In this document: one piece after another, positions 18,546 to 28,656 of the stretch | Layout of the letters: each line of letters opens with the position of its first letter | Position numbering within the stretch: position 1 is the stretch's first letter | DNA from: Kitasatospora sp. MAA4 | Lineage (GTDB): Bacteria; Actinomycetota; Actinomycetes; Streptomycetales; Streptomycetaceae | Assembly: GCF_029893355.1 (NCBI RefSeq) | Contig: NZ_JARZAI010000007.1 | Coordinates: 124,001 to 188,000 of the forward strand | DNA: 64,000 nt | Direction of reading: 5' to 3' | The notes under the pieces: model-generated | Database searches by the model: none | What the model saw: only the letters and a program-made list of their open reading frames with translations | What the model was told of the DNA's origin: nothing | Made by a program: the position numbers and the translations under genes

Positions 18546-19100
18546 ATGTCGATCGCGCTTCAGCTGGCAGCAGCGGACTTCAATCCGCTGGTGCCCAAGA
18601 CGCCTGAGCTCATCATCGGCCTGATCTGCTTCTTCGTGGTCTTCGGTCTGCTCGGCAAGAAGCTCCTCCCCAGCATCGAGAAGGTGCTGGCGGAGCGCCG
18701 GGACCTGATCGAGGGCGGCATGGAGCGTGCCGAGGCCGCTCAGGCCGAGGCTCAGGCCCTGCTTGAGCAGTACCGCGCCGAGCTCTCCGAGGCGCGTCAC
18801 GAGGCTGCTCGGATCACCGAGCACTCCCGCGAGCAGGGCGCTGCCCTGATCGTCGAGATGCGCGAGGAGGGCCAGCGTCAGCGCGAGGCCATCGTCGCGG
18901 CCGGCCACGCCCAGATCGAGGCCGACAAGAAGCAGGCGACTGCCGCCCTGCGCCAGGACGTTGGGTCGCTCGCTTCGCAGCTGGCCTCCCGCATCGTGGG
19001 TGAGTCCCTGGAGGACTCCGCCCGGCAGAGCGGTGTGATCGACCGCTTCCTGGACGACCTGGAGGCCAAGGCCGCCGTTGCCCAGGGTGCGTCGAAGTGA
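18546..19100 (+). CDS. atpF: F1Fo ATP synthase subunit b
   Basis: Peripheral stalk subunit. 184 residues: a short N-terminus, one membrane helix (LIIGLICFFVVFGLLGKKLL), then a long charged helix rich in Glu, Arg and Ala that dimerises and reaches the delta subunit. Preceded by GGAAGG. Its TGA stop overlaps the GTG start of atpH, so b and delta, which bind each other, are translationally coupled. Confidence 0.95.
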   Translation: MSIALQLAAADFNPLVPKTPELIIGLICFFVVFGLLGKKLLPSIEKVLAERRDLIEGGMERAEAAQAEAQALLEQYRAELSEARHEAARITEHSREQGAALIVEMREEGQRQREAIVAAGHAQIEADKKQATAALRQDVGSLASQLASRIVGESLEDSARQSGVIDRFLDDLEAKAAVAQGASK

Positions 19101-19912
19101 TCGGCGCCAGCCGTGAGGCCCTGGCCGCCGGTCGCGAGAACCTCGAGAGCCTGACCGACAACACCTCGGTGGACGCGGCCAAGCTCGCCGAGGAACTCAC
19201 CGCCGTCACGGACCTGCTGGACCGTGAGGTCTCGCTGCGCCGCGTGCTGACCGACCCCTCTCGGTCGGGCCAGGACAAGGCCCAGCTGGCCGGCTCACTG
19301 CTGGCCGGCCAGGTCTCCGGCGAGACCGTCGACCTGGTCTCCGGCCTGGTCCGGTCCCGCTGGTCCGGCGGGCGCGACCTGGTCGACTCGGTCGAGCAGC
19401 TGTCCGCGTACGCCGAGGTCATCGCCGCCGACAAGGCCGGCAAGCTGGACGACCTCGAGGACGAGCTGTTCCGCTTCGGTCGGGTCATCAGCGGCTCGCA
19501 CGAGCTGCGCTCCGGTCTGACCGAGCCGAAGGCCGGCACCGCCGCCAAGGCGGAGCTGATCAAGAAGCTGCTCGGCGGCCGGGCTCTGCCGGGCACCGTC
19601 CGGCTGGTCACCTCGCTGGTCACGAAGCCTCGTGGTCGTAGCCTGGACCAGGGCCTGGAGTCCTACTCCAAGCTCGCCGCGGACCGCCGCGACCGTGTGG
19701 TGGCCCTGGTCACCACCGCCGTGCCGCTCAACGACACCCAGCGGGCACGCCTCGAGGGCGGGCTCAGCCGGCTGTACGGGCGCGCGGTGCTCCTGAACAT
19801 CGACGTCGACCCCTCGGTCGTCGGCGGTGTCCGGGTGCAGATCGGTGACGAGATCATCGACGGCACCGTGTCGAGCCGCCTTGAGGGTGCTCGCCAGGCC
19901 CTCGAAAGCTGA
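19097..19912 (+). CDS. atpH: F1Fo ATP synthase subunit delta
   Basis: Joins the peripheral stalk to the top of F1. 271 residues, ~90 longer than E. coli delta, the actinobacterial form with an N-terminal extension before the OSCP/delta domain. The C-terminal signature [22 protein letters not shown] is clear. The GTG start overlaps the atpF stop (GTGA). Confidence 0.94.
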   Translation: MIGASREALAAGRENLESLTDNTSVDAAKLAEELTAVTDLLDREVSLRRVLTDPSRSGQDKAQLAGSLLAGQVSGETVDLVSGLVRSRWSGGRDLVDSVEQLSAYAEVIAADKAGKLDDLEDELFRFGRVISGSHELRSGLTEPKAGTAAKAELIKKLLGGRALPGTVRLVTSLVTKPRGRSLDQGLESYSKLAADRRDRVVALVTTAVPLNDTQRARLEGGLSRLYGRAVLLNIDVDPSVVGGVRVQIGDEIIDGTVSSRLEGARQALES

Positions 19913-20108
19913 GCTTCGCGCCCAGCACACCTCGGCCCTCCGACTCGGAGAGCTGGATACATCCGACCCTCGGTCGGGCGCCGGTCCCACACTGCGGGGC
20001 AGCCGGCACATACGTACGGCCGGTCCAACAGCACCGGCCGAGGATCGAATACTTGCGGCCCTCCACGGGCGGGCCGAGGATCGCAACCTAGGAGAGCAGG
20101 GAAGCCTG

Positions 20109-21683
20109 ATGGCGGAGCTTACGATCCGGCCGGAGGAGATCCGGGACGCGCTGGCCGATTTCGTCCAGTCGTACCAGCCGGACGCCGCCTCGCGTGAAGA
20201 GGTCGGCACGGTCACTGAGGCCATGGACGGCATCGCCAAGGTCGAGGGTCTGCCCTCGGTCATGGCGAACGAGCTGCTGAAGTTCGAGGACGGAACCCTC
20301 GGCCTCGCGCTGAACCTCGACACCCGCGAGATCGGTGTCGTCATCCTCGGCGAGTTCAGCGGCATCGAGGAGGGTCAGACGGTGCACCGCACCGGCGAGG
20401 TCCTCTCCGTGCCGGTCGGCGAGGGCTACCTCGGCCGCGTCGTGGACCCGCTGGGCAACCCGATCGACGGCCTGGGCGACATCGCCTCCAGCGGCCGTCG
20501 CGCCCTTGAGCTGCAGGCGCCCGGCGTCATGGTCCGCAAGTCGGTCCACGAGCCGATGCAGACCGGCATCAAGGCCATCGACGCGATGACCCCGATCGGC
20601 CGCGGTCAGCGTCAGCTGATCATCGGCGACCGCCAGACCGGCAAGACCGCGGTGGCTGTCGACACGATCATCAACCAGCGTGACAACTGGCGCTCCGGCG
20701 ACCCGAAGAAGCAGGTTCGCTGCATCTACGTCGCCATCGGCCAGAAGGGCTCCACCATCGCCTCGGTGCGTGGCGCCCTGGAGGAGGCCGGCGCGCTGGA
20801 GTACACCACCATCGTGGCTGCTCCCGCCTCCGACCCCGCGGGCTTCAAGTACCTCGCCCCGTACACCGGTTCGGCCATCGGCCAGGAGTGGATGTACGAC
20901 GGCAAGCACGTCCTCATCATCTTCGACGACCTGTCGAAGCAGGCCGAGGCGTACCGTTCCGTGTCGCTGCTGCTGCGCCGTCCGCCGGGCCGCGAGGCCT
21001 ACCCGGGTGACGTCTTCTACCTGCACTCCCGCCTGCTGGAGCGCTGCGCGAAGCTCTCCGACGAGCTGGGCGCGGGCTCGATGACCGGTCTGCCGATCAT
21101 CGAGACCAAGGCGAACGACGTCTCGGCGTACATCCCGACCAACGTCATCTCGATCACCGACGGCCAGTGCTTCCTGGAGTCCGACCTGTTCAACGCCGGC
21201 ATCCGCCCGGCCGTGAACGTCGGTATCTCGGTCTCCCGCGTCGGTGGCTCGGCCCAGATCAAGGCGATGAAGTCGGTCGCCGGCCGTCTGCGCCTGGACC
21301 TGGCCCAGTACCGCGAGCTGGAGGCGTTCGCCGCCTTCGGTTCCGACCTGGACGCCGCGTCGAAGGCCCAGCTGGAGCGCGGTGCGCGCATGGTCGAGCT
21401 GCTCAAGCAGGGCCAGTACCAGCCGTTCCCGGTCGAGGAGCAGGTCGTCTCCATCTGGGCCGGCACCACCGGCAAGCTGGACGACGTCCCGGTCGCGGAC
21501 ATCCGCCGCTTCGAGCGTGAGTTCCTGGACCACCTGCGGGTCGAGCACAAGGGCCTGCTGTCCGCGATCGTCGAGACCTCCAAGCTGGAGGACGGCACGA
21601 TCGACGCGCTGACCGCGGCGGTCAAGGCCTTCAAGCTGGGCTTCACGACGGCCGACGGCAAGCTGCTCTCCGAGCAGGCCTGA
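20109..21683 (+). CDS. atpA: F1Fo ATP synthase subunit alpha
   Basis: Non-catalytic nucleotide-binding subunit of F1. 524 residues. N-terminal crown domain, then the nucleotide-binding domain with Walker A GDRQTGKT at 173-180 and the conserved [20 protein letters not shown] segment, then the C-terminal bundle. ATG at 20109 with AGGAGAG and AGGGAAG upstream. A 196-bp spacer separates it from atpH; the frame is open through it but unconserved. Confidence 0.97.
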   Translation: MAELTIRPEEIRDALADFVQSYQPDAASREEVGTVTEAMDGIAKVEGLPSVMANELLKFEDGTLGLALNLDTREIGVVILGEFSGIEEGQTVHRTGEVLSVPVGEGYLGRVVDPLGNPIDGLGDIASSGRRALELQAPGVMVRKSVHEPMQTGIKAIDAMTPIGRGQRQLIIGDRQTGKTAVAVDTIINQRDNWRSGDPKKQVRCIYVAIGQKGSTIASVRGALEEAGALEYTTIVAAPASDPAGFKYLAPYTGSAIGQEWMYDGKHVLIIFDDLSKQAEAYRSVSLLLRRPPGREAYPGDVFYLHSRLLERCAKLSDELGAGSMTGLPIIETKANDVSAYIPTNVISITDGQCFLESDLFNAGIRPAVNVGISVSRVGGSAQIKAMKSVAGRLRLDLAQYRELEAFAAFGSDLDAASKAQLERGARMVELLKQGQYQPFPVEEQVVSIWAGTTGKLDDVPVADIRRFEREFLDHLRVEHKGLLSAIVETSKLEDGTIDALTAAVKAFKLGFTTADGKLLSEQA

Positions 21684-21715
21684 GTCCGGTAGCGAGGGAA
21701 AGGACGTAACGACCC

Positions 21716-22636
21716 ATGGGAGCACAGCTTCGGGTCTACAAGCGCCGGATCCGCTCTGTCACCGCGACGAAGAAGATCACCAAGGCGATGGAGATGATCT
21801 CCGCGTCGCGCATCGTCAAGGCGCAGCGCGCGGTGGCCGCCTCCACTCCGTACGCCGATGAGCTGACGCGGGCGGTGACGGCGGTGGCCACCCGGTCCAA
21901 CGCCAAGCACCCGCTCACCACCGAGAACCCGACGGCCACCCGCGCCGCAGTCCTGCTGATCACGGCGGACCGCGGCCTGGCCGGCGGCTACTCGTCCAAC
22001 GCCATCAAGGCCGCGGTCGTTCTGAGCGAGCGACTGCGGGCCGAGGGCAAGGACGTGGTGACGTACATCGTCGGACGCAAGGGCGTCTCGTACTACAGCT
22101 TCCGCAACCTGCCGGTTGCGAAGTCGTGGACGGGCTTCTCGGACCAGCCGACGTACGGCGACGCCAAGGTTGTCTCGGCCGACCTCATCGAGGCCTTCAC
22201 GACCGAGACCGCCGACGGCGGGGTGGACGAACTCCACCTCGTCTCCACCAGGTTCGAGTCCATGCTGACTCAGACCCCGGTGGACGCCCGGCTGCTGCCG
22301 CTGAAGCTGGACGAGGTCCAGCTCAGCGACGACCGCCCGGCGAAGTCGGAGATCTTCCCGCTGTACGACTTCGAGCCGTCGGCGGAGGGCGTCCTCGACG
22401 CGCTCCTGCCGCGCTACGTCGAGAGCCGGATCTACAACGCGCTGCTGCAGTCGGCCGCCTCGGAGCACGCCGCACGCCGGCGCGCGATGAAGAGCGCGAC
22501 CGACAACGCGGAAGAGCTCATCAAGTCGCTCAAGCGGCTTGCCAACTCGGCCCGACAGGCCGAGATCACCCAGGAAATCAGCGAGATCATCGGTGGGGCC
22601 AACGCCCTCGCCGACGCTAACGCGGGGAGTGAATAA
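21716..22636 (+). CDS. atpG: F1Fo ATP synthase subunit gamma
   Basis: Central shaft that couples c-ring rotation to catalysis. 306 residues; the N-terminal helix ([25 protein letters not shown]) and C-terminal helix ([17 protein letters not shown]) form the coiled-coil shaft. An insert around residues 195-215 distinguishes actinobacterial gamma from E. coli gamma. ATG 32 bp after atpA; atpD follows 3 bp after its stop. Confidence 0.96.
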   Translation: MGAQLRVYKRRIRSVTATKKITKAMEMISASRIVKAQRAVAASTPYADELTRAVTAVATRSNAKHPLTTENPTATRAAVLLITADRGLAGGYSSNAIKAAVVLSERLRAEGKDVVTYIVGRKGVSYYSFRNLPVAKSWTGFSDQPTYGDAKVVSADLIEAFTTETADGGVDELHLVSTRFESMLTQTPVDARLLPLKLDEVQLSDDRPAKSEIFPLYDFEPSAEGVLDALLPRYVESRIYNALLQSAASEHAARRRAMKSATDNAEELIKSLKRLANSARQAEITQEISEIIGGANALADANAGSE

Positions 22637-24079
<1,443 letters not shown>

Positions 24080-24112
24080 TCCGGCCGGCTGAACCAGTCC
24101 GACCGACCATGA

Positions 24113-24142
24113 GGGGTGGTCCCCAACCCTGGGGGCCACCCT
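24113..24142 (+). terminator. Hairpin between atpD and atpC
   Basis: GGGTGGTCCCC (24114-24124) pairs with GGGGGCCACCC (24131-24141) with one G-T pair and an AACCCT loop, 34 bp after the atpD stop. No T-run follows. Located inside the operon, it may reduce atpC expression or mark a processing site. Confidence 0.55.
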
Positions 24143-24267
24143 TCGTGGCACGGTGGCTGTGATTCCGGTCATCTCCGCGCTCTTGGTTTCATCTCCGGGG
24201 TGCGGGCCCGTTATTCTTACCGAAACTGCCGAGTTACTCGGGGGTTTCAAGAGCTTAGGAGCCCACG

Positions 24268-24645
24268 TTGGCTGAGCTGCACGTCGAGCTGGTCGCAGCC
24301 GACCGCAAGGTGTGGTCCGGTGCGGCCACCATCGTCGTCGCCCGTACGGCTTCCGGTGACGTCGGCATCATGCCGGGCCACACCCCGGTGCTGAGCGTGC
24401 TGGAGTCCGGCCCGGTCACCATTCGCACCACCGATGGCGGCACTGTCATCGCGGCCGTGCACGGTGGCTTCATCTCGTTCGCCGACAACAAGGTGTCTCT
24501 GCTCGCGGAGATCGCCGAGCTCGCGGACGAGATCGATGTGAACCGCGCGGAGCGTGCGCTGGAGCTCGCCAAGAGCGAGAGCGACGCGCACGCCGAGCGC
24601 CGCGCCGAGGTCCGCCTCGTCGCGGTGGGCCGCAAGGCCGCCTGA
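24268..24645 (+). CDS. atpC: F1Fo ATP synthase subunit epsilon
   Basis: Rotor subunit that joins gamma to the c-ring and inhibits ATP hydrolysis. 125 residues: an N-terminal beta-sandwich (LHVELVAADRKVWSG, GDVGIMPGHTPVLSVL) and a short helical C-terminus (NRAERALELAKSE). TTG start at 24268 with TAGGAG 7 bases upstream. It closes the atp operon. Confidence 0.95.
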   Translation: MAELHVELVAADRKVWSGAATIVVARTASGDVGIMPGHTPVLSVLESGPVTIRTTDGGTVIAAVHGGFISFADNKVSLLAEIAELADEIDVNRAERALELAKSESDAHAERRAEVRLVAVGRKAA

Positions 24646-24826
24646 ACGAAGCATCACGACCCGGCTGCCGGGTCGGACGGTCCCGGGGACGCGCGAGCGT
24701 GACCCCGGGACCGTCGTATCAGTTGGTAGGGACAGACCGGTCGTTCGATACGACTGACCGGCAACGGGGAACGCGGTGCTCGCCGGACGGGGAGTGCGGC
24801 GCGCGTGAGCGAGGAGGTCGGTGAGC

Positions 24827-25327
24827 ATGGTCCTCGCCCTTGTGGTGTGCGCCGCGGTCGTAGCCCTGGCGGTGATCGGCCTGGTGGCGTTCGCGGTGCG
24901 ACGCCGGATCATCCAGCGGGTCGGCGGCACGTTCGACTGCAGCTACCGGCTCAAAATGCCGGCCGACGCCTCCACCACCCCCGATCTCGACGAGAACGGA
25001 CAGCCCACCTCCGCCCCGGTCCCCGCGACCGACGGCAAGGGGTGGGTTTTTGGTATCGGCCGCTACAGCGGCGACCACATCGAGTGGTTCCGGGTCTTCT
25101 CCTACGCCCCCCGCCCGCGCAAGGTCCTCCCGCGCCGCGAGATCGAGGTCCTGGGCCGCCGCTACCCCGAGGGCCAGGAGGAGCTCGCCCTCCTCTCCGG
25201 CTCGGTCGTCCTGCGCTGCCTCCACAATGGCGCCCCCCTGGAACTCGCGATGAGCGACGACGCCCTCACCGGCTTCCTCGCCTGGCTGGAAGCCGCGCCG
25301 CCGGGACAGAGAGTCAACGTCGCGTAG
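24827..25327 (+). CDS. DUF2550 membrane-anchored protein
   Basis: 166 residues: one N-terminal membrane helix (ALVVCAAVVALAVIGLVAF), a basic stop-transfer RRRIIQR, then a soluble domain starting GGTFDCSYRL. It matches the actinobacterial DUF2550 family, habitually downstream of atpC; the function is unknown. AGGAGG at 24812-24817 favours the ATG at 24827 over a GTG at 24821. Its final codons and stop lie within a 20-bp sequence repeated 64 bp downstream. Confidence 0.85.
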   Translation: MVLALVVCAAVVALAVIGLVAFAVRRRIIQRVGGTFDCSYRLKMPADASTTPDLDENGQPTSAPVPATDGKGWVFGIGRYSGDHIEWFRVFSYAPRPRKVLPRREIEVLGRRYPEGQEELALLSGSVVLRCLHNGAPLELAMSDDALTGFLAWLEAAPPGQRVNVA

Positions 25328-25396
25328 CGGCGAGACCCTCAGGTTGGGGGTCCCCCCGCCCGGAGGGTGGGGGATGGTCAACGTCGCGTAGCGGCG
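25313..25396. repeat. 20-bp direct repeats flanking a palindromic insert
   Basis: GTCAACGTCGCGTAGCGGCG occurs at 25313-25332, covering the end and stop codon of the DUF2550 gene, and again at 25377-25396. The 44 bases between include a GGGGGTCCCCCC palindrome (25346-25357) and a GGAGGGTGGGGGA segment, resembling palindromic intergenic repeats scattered in streptomycete genomes. The arrangement looks like insertion with duplication of flanking sequence. Confidence 0.6.
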
Positions 25397-25521
25397 GTCG
25401 CTCGTTCGAGTGGAGGGTGTTGATTCCCCTCCGCGTACGCACTGCGCCTCCGTAGCGTGTGCGGCGTTGGTTGTGCCCAACCGTGCTGCCGCCCACACTG
25501 GACGGAGGAGGTGTGTTCTTG

Positions 25522-26157
25522 ATGACCGCTGTCGCGTCTGAACCCGAGCTCGACCTTGGCCTCGACGAGGGGCCCAGCCTGGACGAGGTCCTGTGGCAGG
25601 CCTGGCTCGCACTCGAACTCCCCGAGGGCTACCACGCTGAGATCGTCGAGGAGCTCATCGAAGTGTCGCCTACCGGACGTCGTAGCCACTTGAGGGCCGC
25701 CAACAGGCTTCGTGATGCACTCGTGCTCTTCCTGGTCGACAGCGGCAGCGCCGCATATCAGGATGGCAATCTGTTGCACGGCCAGAAGGTCTTCATCCCG
25801 GATGTCTTCGTTGGTCCCGACGATGTCGACGACTTTCCGGACCCCACCGGTTTGGGTATCGACGCGACCCGTGTCGAACTGGTCGCCGAGGTGGTCTCCC
25901 CGGGCCGCGCCGCGCGTGAGCGGGACCTGGAGCGCAAGCGCCGGGCCTACGCACGGGCCGGGATCCCCATCTACGTCATGATCGACGACTTCGACGGCGT
26001 CGGCCACGTCACCGTGCTCACCAAGCCCGTCCCCAAGAAGGCCGTCTACGAGGCCTCCGTCCGGGTCCCCTACGGCACCGAGGTCACCATCTCCGAGGGG
26101 CCGGCGAAGGGGTTTGTGATCGGGGTCTCCATCACCGGTAAGCCGCGTGAGGTCTGA
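25522..26157 (+). CDS. Uma2/DUF820 family putative restriction endonuclease-fold protein
   Basis: 211 residues of the Uma2 (DUF820) family with a PD-(D/E)XK-like core: the Asp in IPDVFV, the Glu in ELVAEVVSP, and the basic ERKRRAYARAGI segment with the following PIYVMID strand. Such genes are very numerous in streptomycetes and cyanobacteria; no biological role is established. ATG at 25522 with GGAGGAGG about 10 bases upstream. It sits alone between two conserved genes, next to the repeat at 25.3 kb, and may be a later insertion into the locus. Confidence 0.85.
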   Translation: MTAVASEPELDLGLDEGPSLDEVLWQAWLALELPEGYHAEIVEELIEVSPTGRRSHLRAANRLRDALVLFLVDSGSAAYQDGNLLHGQKVFIPDVFVGPDDVDDFPDPTGLGIDATRVELVAEVVSPGRAARERDLERKRRAYARAGIPIYVMIDDFDGVGHVTVLTKPVPKKAVYEASVRVPYGTEVTISEGPAKGFVIGVSITGKPREV

Positions 26158-26171
26158 GTAGGCTGCACCGC

Positions 26172-26744
26172 ATGGTCAACCTCACCCGCATCTACACCCG
26201 TACCGGCGACGACGGCACCACCGCGCTCGGTGACATGAGCCGTACGACGAAGACCGATCCCCGGCTGATCGCCTACGCGGACAGCAACGAGGCCAACGCG
26301 GCGATCGGGGTCGCGATCGCGGCCGGGGCGCTGCCGGCGGACGTCTCCGCGGTGCTGACGCGGATTCAGAACGACCTCTTCGACGTCGGCGCGGACCTCG
26401 CCACCCCGGTGGTCGAGGACCCCAAGTACCCGCCGCTGCGCGTGCTGCAGAGCTACATCGACCGGCTCGAGGCCGACTGCGACCACTACCTGGAGACGCT
26501 GGAGAAGCTGCGCAGCTTCATCCTCCCGGGCGGCACCGCGGGTGCCGCGTACCTGCACCTGGCCTGCACCGTGGTGCGCCGGGCGGAGCGGTCTACCTGG
26601 GCGGCGATCGAGGCGCACGGGGACAGCATCAACCCGCTGACCGCCAAGTACCTCAACCGGCTCTCCGACCTCCTCTTCATCCTGGCCCGCGCGGCCAACA
26701 AGGAGCAGGGCGACGTGCTCTGGGTGCCGGGCGAGAACCGCTAG
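26172..26744 (+). CDS. Cob(I)alamin adenosyltransferase, PduO type
   Basis: Transfers the adenosyl group of ATP to cob(I)alamin, making coenzyme B12. 190 residues. Motifs of the PduO family: the ATP-binding N-terminus RIYTRTGDDGTTALGD, the VVRRAERSTW region and the terminal YLNRLSDLLFILAR. ATG 14 bp after the Uma2 gene. The product is the cofactor of the acyl-CoA mutase encoded at 51.7 kb, whose chaperone MeaB is also in the window. Confidence 0.92.
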   Translation: MVNLTRIYTRTGDDGTTALGDMSRTTKTDPRLIAYADSNEANAAIGVAIAAGALPADVSAVLTRIQNDLFDVGADLATPVVEDPKYPPLRVLQSYIDRLEADCDHYLETLEKLRSFILPGGTAGAAYLHLACTVVRRAERSTWAAIEAHGDSINPLTAKYLNRLSDLLFILARAANKEQGDVLWVPGENR

Positions 26745-26920
26745 GGGCCGTACGCCTGTTTCGGCGGCGCAAACCGGCGCGTCACCCGACGCAGATCACA
26801 CCCGCGGGTAGTCCCGCGCGGCGGCCCGGGGCACTACAGTCCGAGCCGTGAGCGGCGCGGCTCCGGCGGGTGACCCCTGCCCTGAGTCGGCCTCAGGAGC
26901 AGGATGCCGGGAGAGCAGCC

Positions 26921-27790
26921 ATGAGCAACGTACCCACTCAGCCTCAGCAGATCGCCGTGATCGGCGCCGGACTCATGGGCGCGGGCATCGCCCAGGTGTC
27001 CGCCCAGGCCGGCCACCCGGTGGTGCTGCGGGACGTCACCGAGCAGGCGCTGCAGCGGGGGCTGGACGGCATCAAGGCGTCGTACGAGAAGTTCGTCTCC
27101 AAGGGCCGGCTGACCGCTGACGAGGCGACCGCCGCGCTGGGCCGGATCACCACCACCACCGACCTGGGCGCGGTCGCCGGGGCCGACCTGGTGATCGAGG
27201 CGGTCTTCGAGCGCCTGGACGTCAAGGAGGGCGTCTTCCGGGAGCTCGACAAGATCGCCAAGGACGGCGCGGTGCTGGCGAGCAACACCTCCGCCATCCC
27301 GATCACCCGGATCGCCGCCGCCACCGAGCGGCCGGAGAGCGTGGTCGGCGTGCACTTCTTCTCCCCGGTGCCGCTGATGAAGCTGGTCGAGCTGGTGCGC
27401 GGCTACAAGACCAGCGACGAGGCGCTCGCCACCGCCCGCGCCTTCGCCGAGGGGGTGGGCAAGGAGGTGGTCGTGGTCAACCGCGACGTGGCCGGCTTCA
27501 TCACCACCCGCCTGATCACCGCGCTGGTGGTGGAGGCGGCGAAGCTCTACGAGTCCGGGGTGGCCAGCGCCGAGGACATCGACACCGCCTGCCGGCTCGG
27601 TTTCGGCCACCCGATGGGTCCGCTGCAGACCGCCGACATGACCGGCGTCGACATCCTGCTGCACGCCGCGCACAACATCTACGAGGAGACCAAGGACGAG
27701 AAGTTCGCGGCTCCCGAGGTGATGGCGCGCATGGTCACCGCCGGTGACCTGGGTCGTAAGAGCGGCCGGGGTTTCTACCCCTACAGCTGA
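26921..27790 (+). CDS. 3-hydroxybutyryl-CoA dehydrogenase
   Basis: NAD(P)-dependent oxidoreductase interconverting acetoacetyl-CoA and 3-hydroxybutyryl-CoA. 289 residues: Rossmann domain with GAGLMGAG at about 15-22, the catalytic histidine in VVGVHFFSPVP with its partner glutamate further on, and the C-terminal helical domain (DVAGFITTRL, LGFGHPMGPLQTADMTG). ATG at 26921 with GGGAGAG upstream. It could act with the thiolase at 44.3 kb in C4 acyl-CoA metabolism; the symbol is left open. Confidence 0.92.
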   Translation: MSNVPTQPQQIAVIGAGLMGAGIAQVSAQAGHPVVLRDVTEQALQRGLDGIKASYEKFVSKGRLTADEATAALGRITTTTDLGAVAGADLVIEAVFERLDVKEGVFRELDKIAKDGAVLASNTSAIPITRIAAATERPESVVGVHFFSPVPLMKLVELVRGYKTSDEALATARAFAEGVGKEVVVVNRDVAGFITTRLITALVVEAAKLYESGVASAEDIDTACRLGFGHPMGPLQTADMTGVDILLHAAHNIYEETKDEKFAAPEVMARMVTAGDLGRKSGRGFYPYS

Positions 27791-28063
27791 CCCCGGCTGC
27801 GGGTGAGCTTGCTCACGACGCTGTCGCAGATGGGTGATTTGCGCGGTAATCGAGCGTGAGCGCCAAGGGGTACTGCGTATATTCCCTCGGACGAGTGAAG
27901 TTGCTTCCGGATCCGAGGGGGAGCAGCAACCTGGGCCGCTGGTCCGGCGTCAGATGGTGGGGAGCCGTCCGCCGGGACCGGCGGCCCGCAAGGGGTGCCC
28001 TGTCGAACCGCCCTGAGGGGCGATGAGGTGATGAGGTCCCGACGACCCGTGGAGGAGGACTGC

Positions 28064-28492
28064 GTGCGCATCTTTGAGATCCGGCCCTGCACGGGCGGGC
28101 ACGGGGGCGGGCACCCCGGCGCGTACACGGTCCTGGCCGTCGAGGGCCGGCTGGACGTCCGGACCGCCGCCGACGCGCGGGCCCGGCTGCACCAGGCGGT
28201 CGACGGCGGTGCCGGTGACCTGGTGCTGGACCTGGTCGGCCTGGAGTTCTGGGACGCCACCGGGCTCGGCGTGATCATGGGGACGCACCGGCGGGCCGGG
28301 CGGCTGGGGCGGCGGCTGGTGCTGCGTTCCGTCCCGCCGCAGTTGCAGCGGCTGCTGGTGGCCACCCGGCTGCATCGGATCCTGGCCGTCGAGGGAGTGG
28401 TCGCCGAGCCGCTGGGCGCGACGCTGTCCGGCGCGGCGGCCTCCGTGGCGCAGTCCGTGGCCGTGCAGTCCGTGGTGGCACCGTCGCACTGA
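28064..28492 (+). CDS. STAS-domain protein, anti-sigma factor antagonist-like
   Basis: 142 residues with one STAS domain: TVLAVEGRLDVRTAADARARL, then the phosphorylation-site region LEFWDATGLGVIMG, where D64 and T66 match the Asp and Ser/Thr positions of SpoIIAA-like proteins. Such proteins bind anti-sigma kinases and are switched by phosphorylation. GTG at 28064 is preceded by GGAGGAGG at ideal distance. A GGGTAC element at 27868-27873 in the 273-bp leader resembles the -10 of SigB-type promoters, but no good -35 accompanies it. No partner kinase is encoded nearby. Confidence 0.85.
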   Translation: MRIFEIRPCTGGHGGGHPGAYTVLAVEGRLDVRTAADARARLHQAVDGGAGDLVLDLVGLEFWDATGLGVIMGTHRRAGRLGRRLVLRSVPPQLQRLLVATRLHRILAVEGVVAEPLGATLSGAAASVAQSVAVQSVVAPSH

Positions 28493-28656
28493 GTTCCCGA
28501 TCCGGCGCTCGCGGGAGACCGCGGCTGCACAGTGGGGCATGAGTGTGCGAGAGTCTGCCTCCAGCGGCCGTCGAGCGCACACCTGTGCCCGCGGTCCGGT
28601 CGGTCAAGCAGCCCGGCGGCCTGCGGTCGCGCGGTGGAGCACAGGCGGAGCGAATC

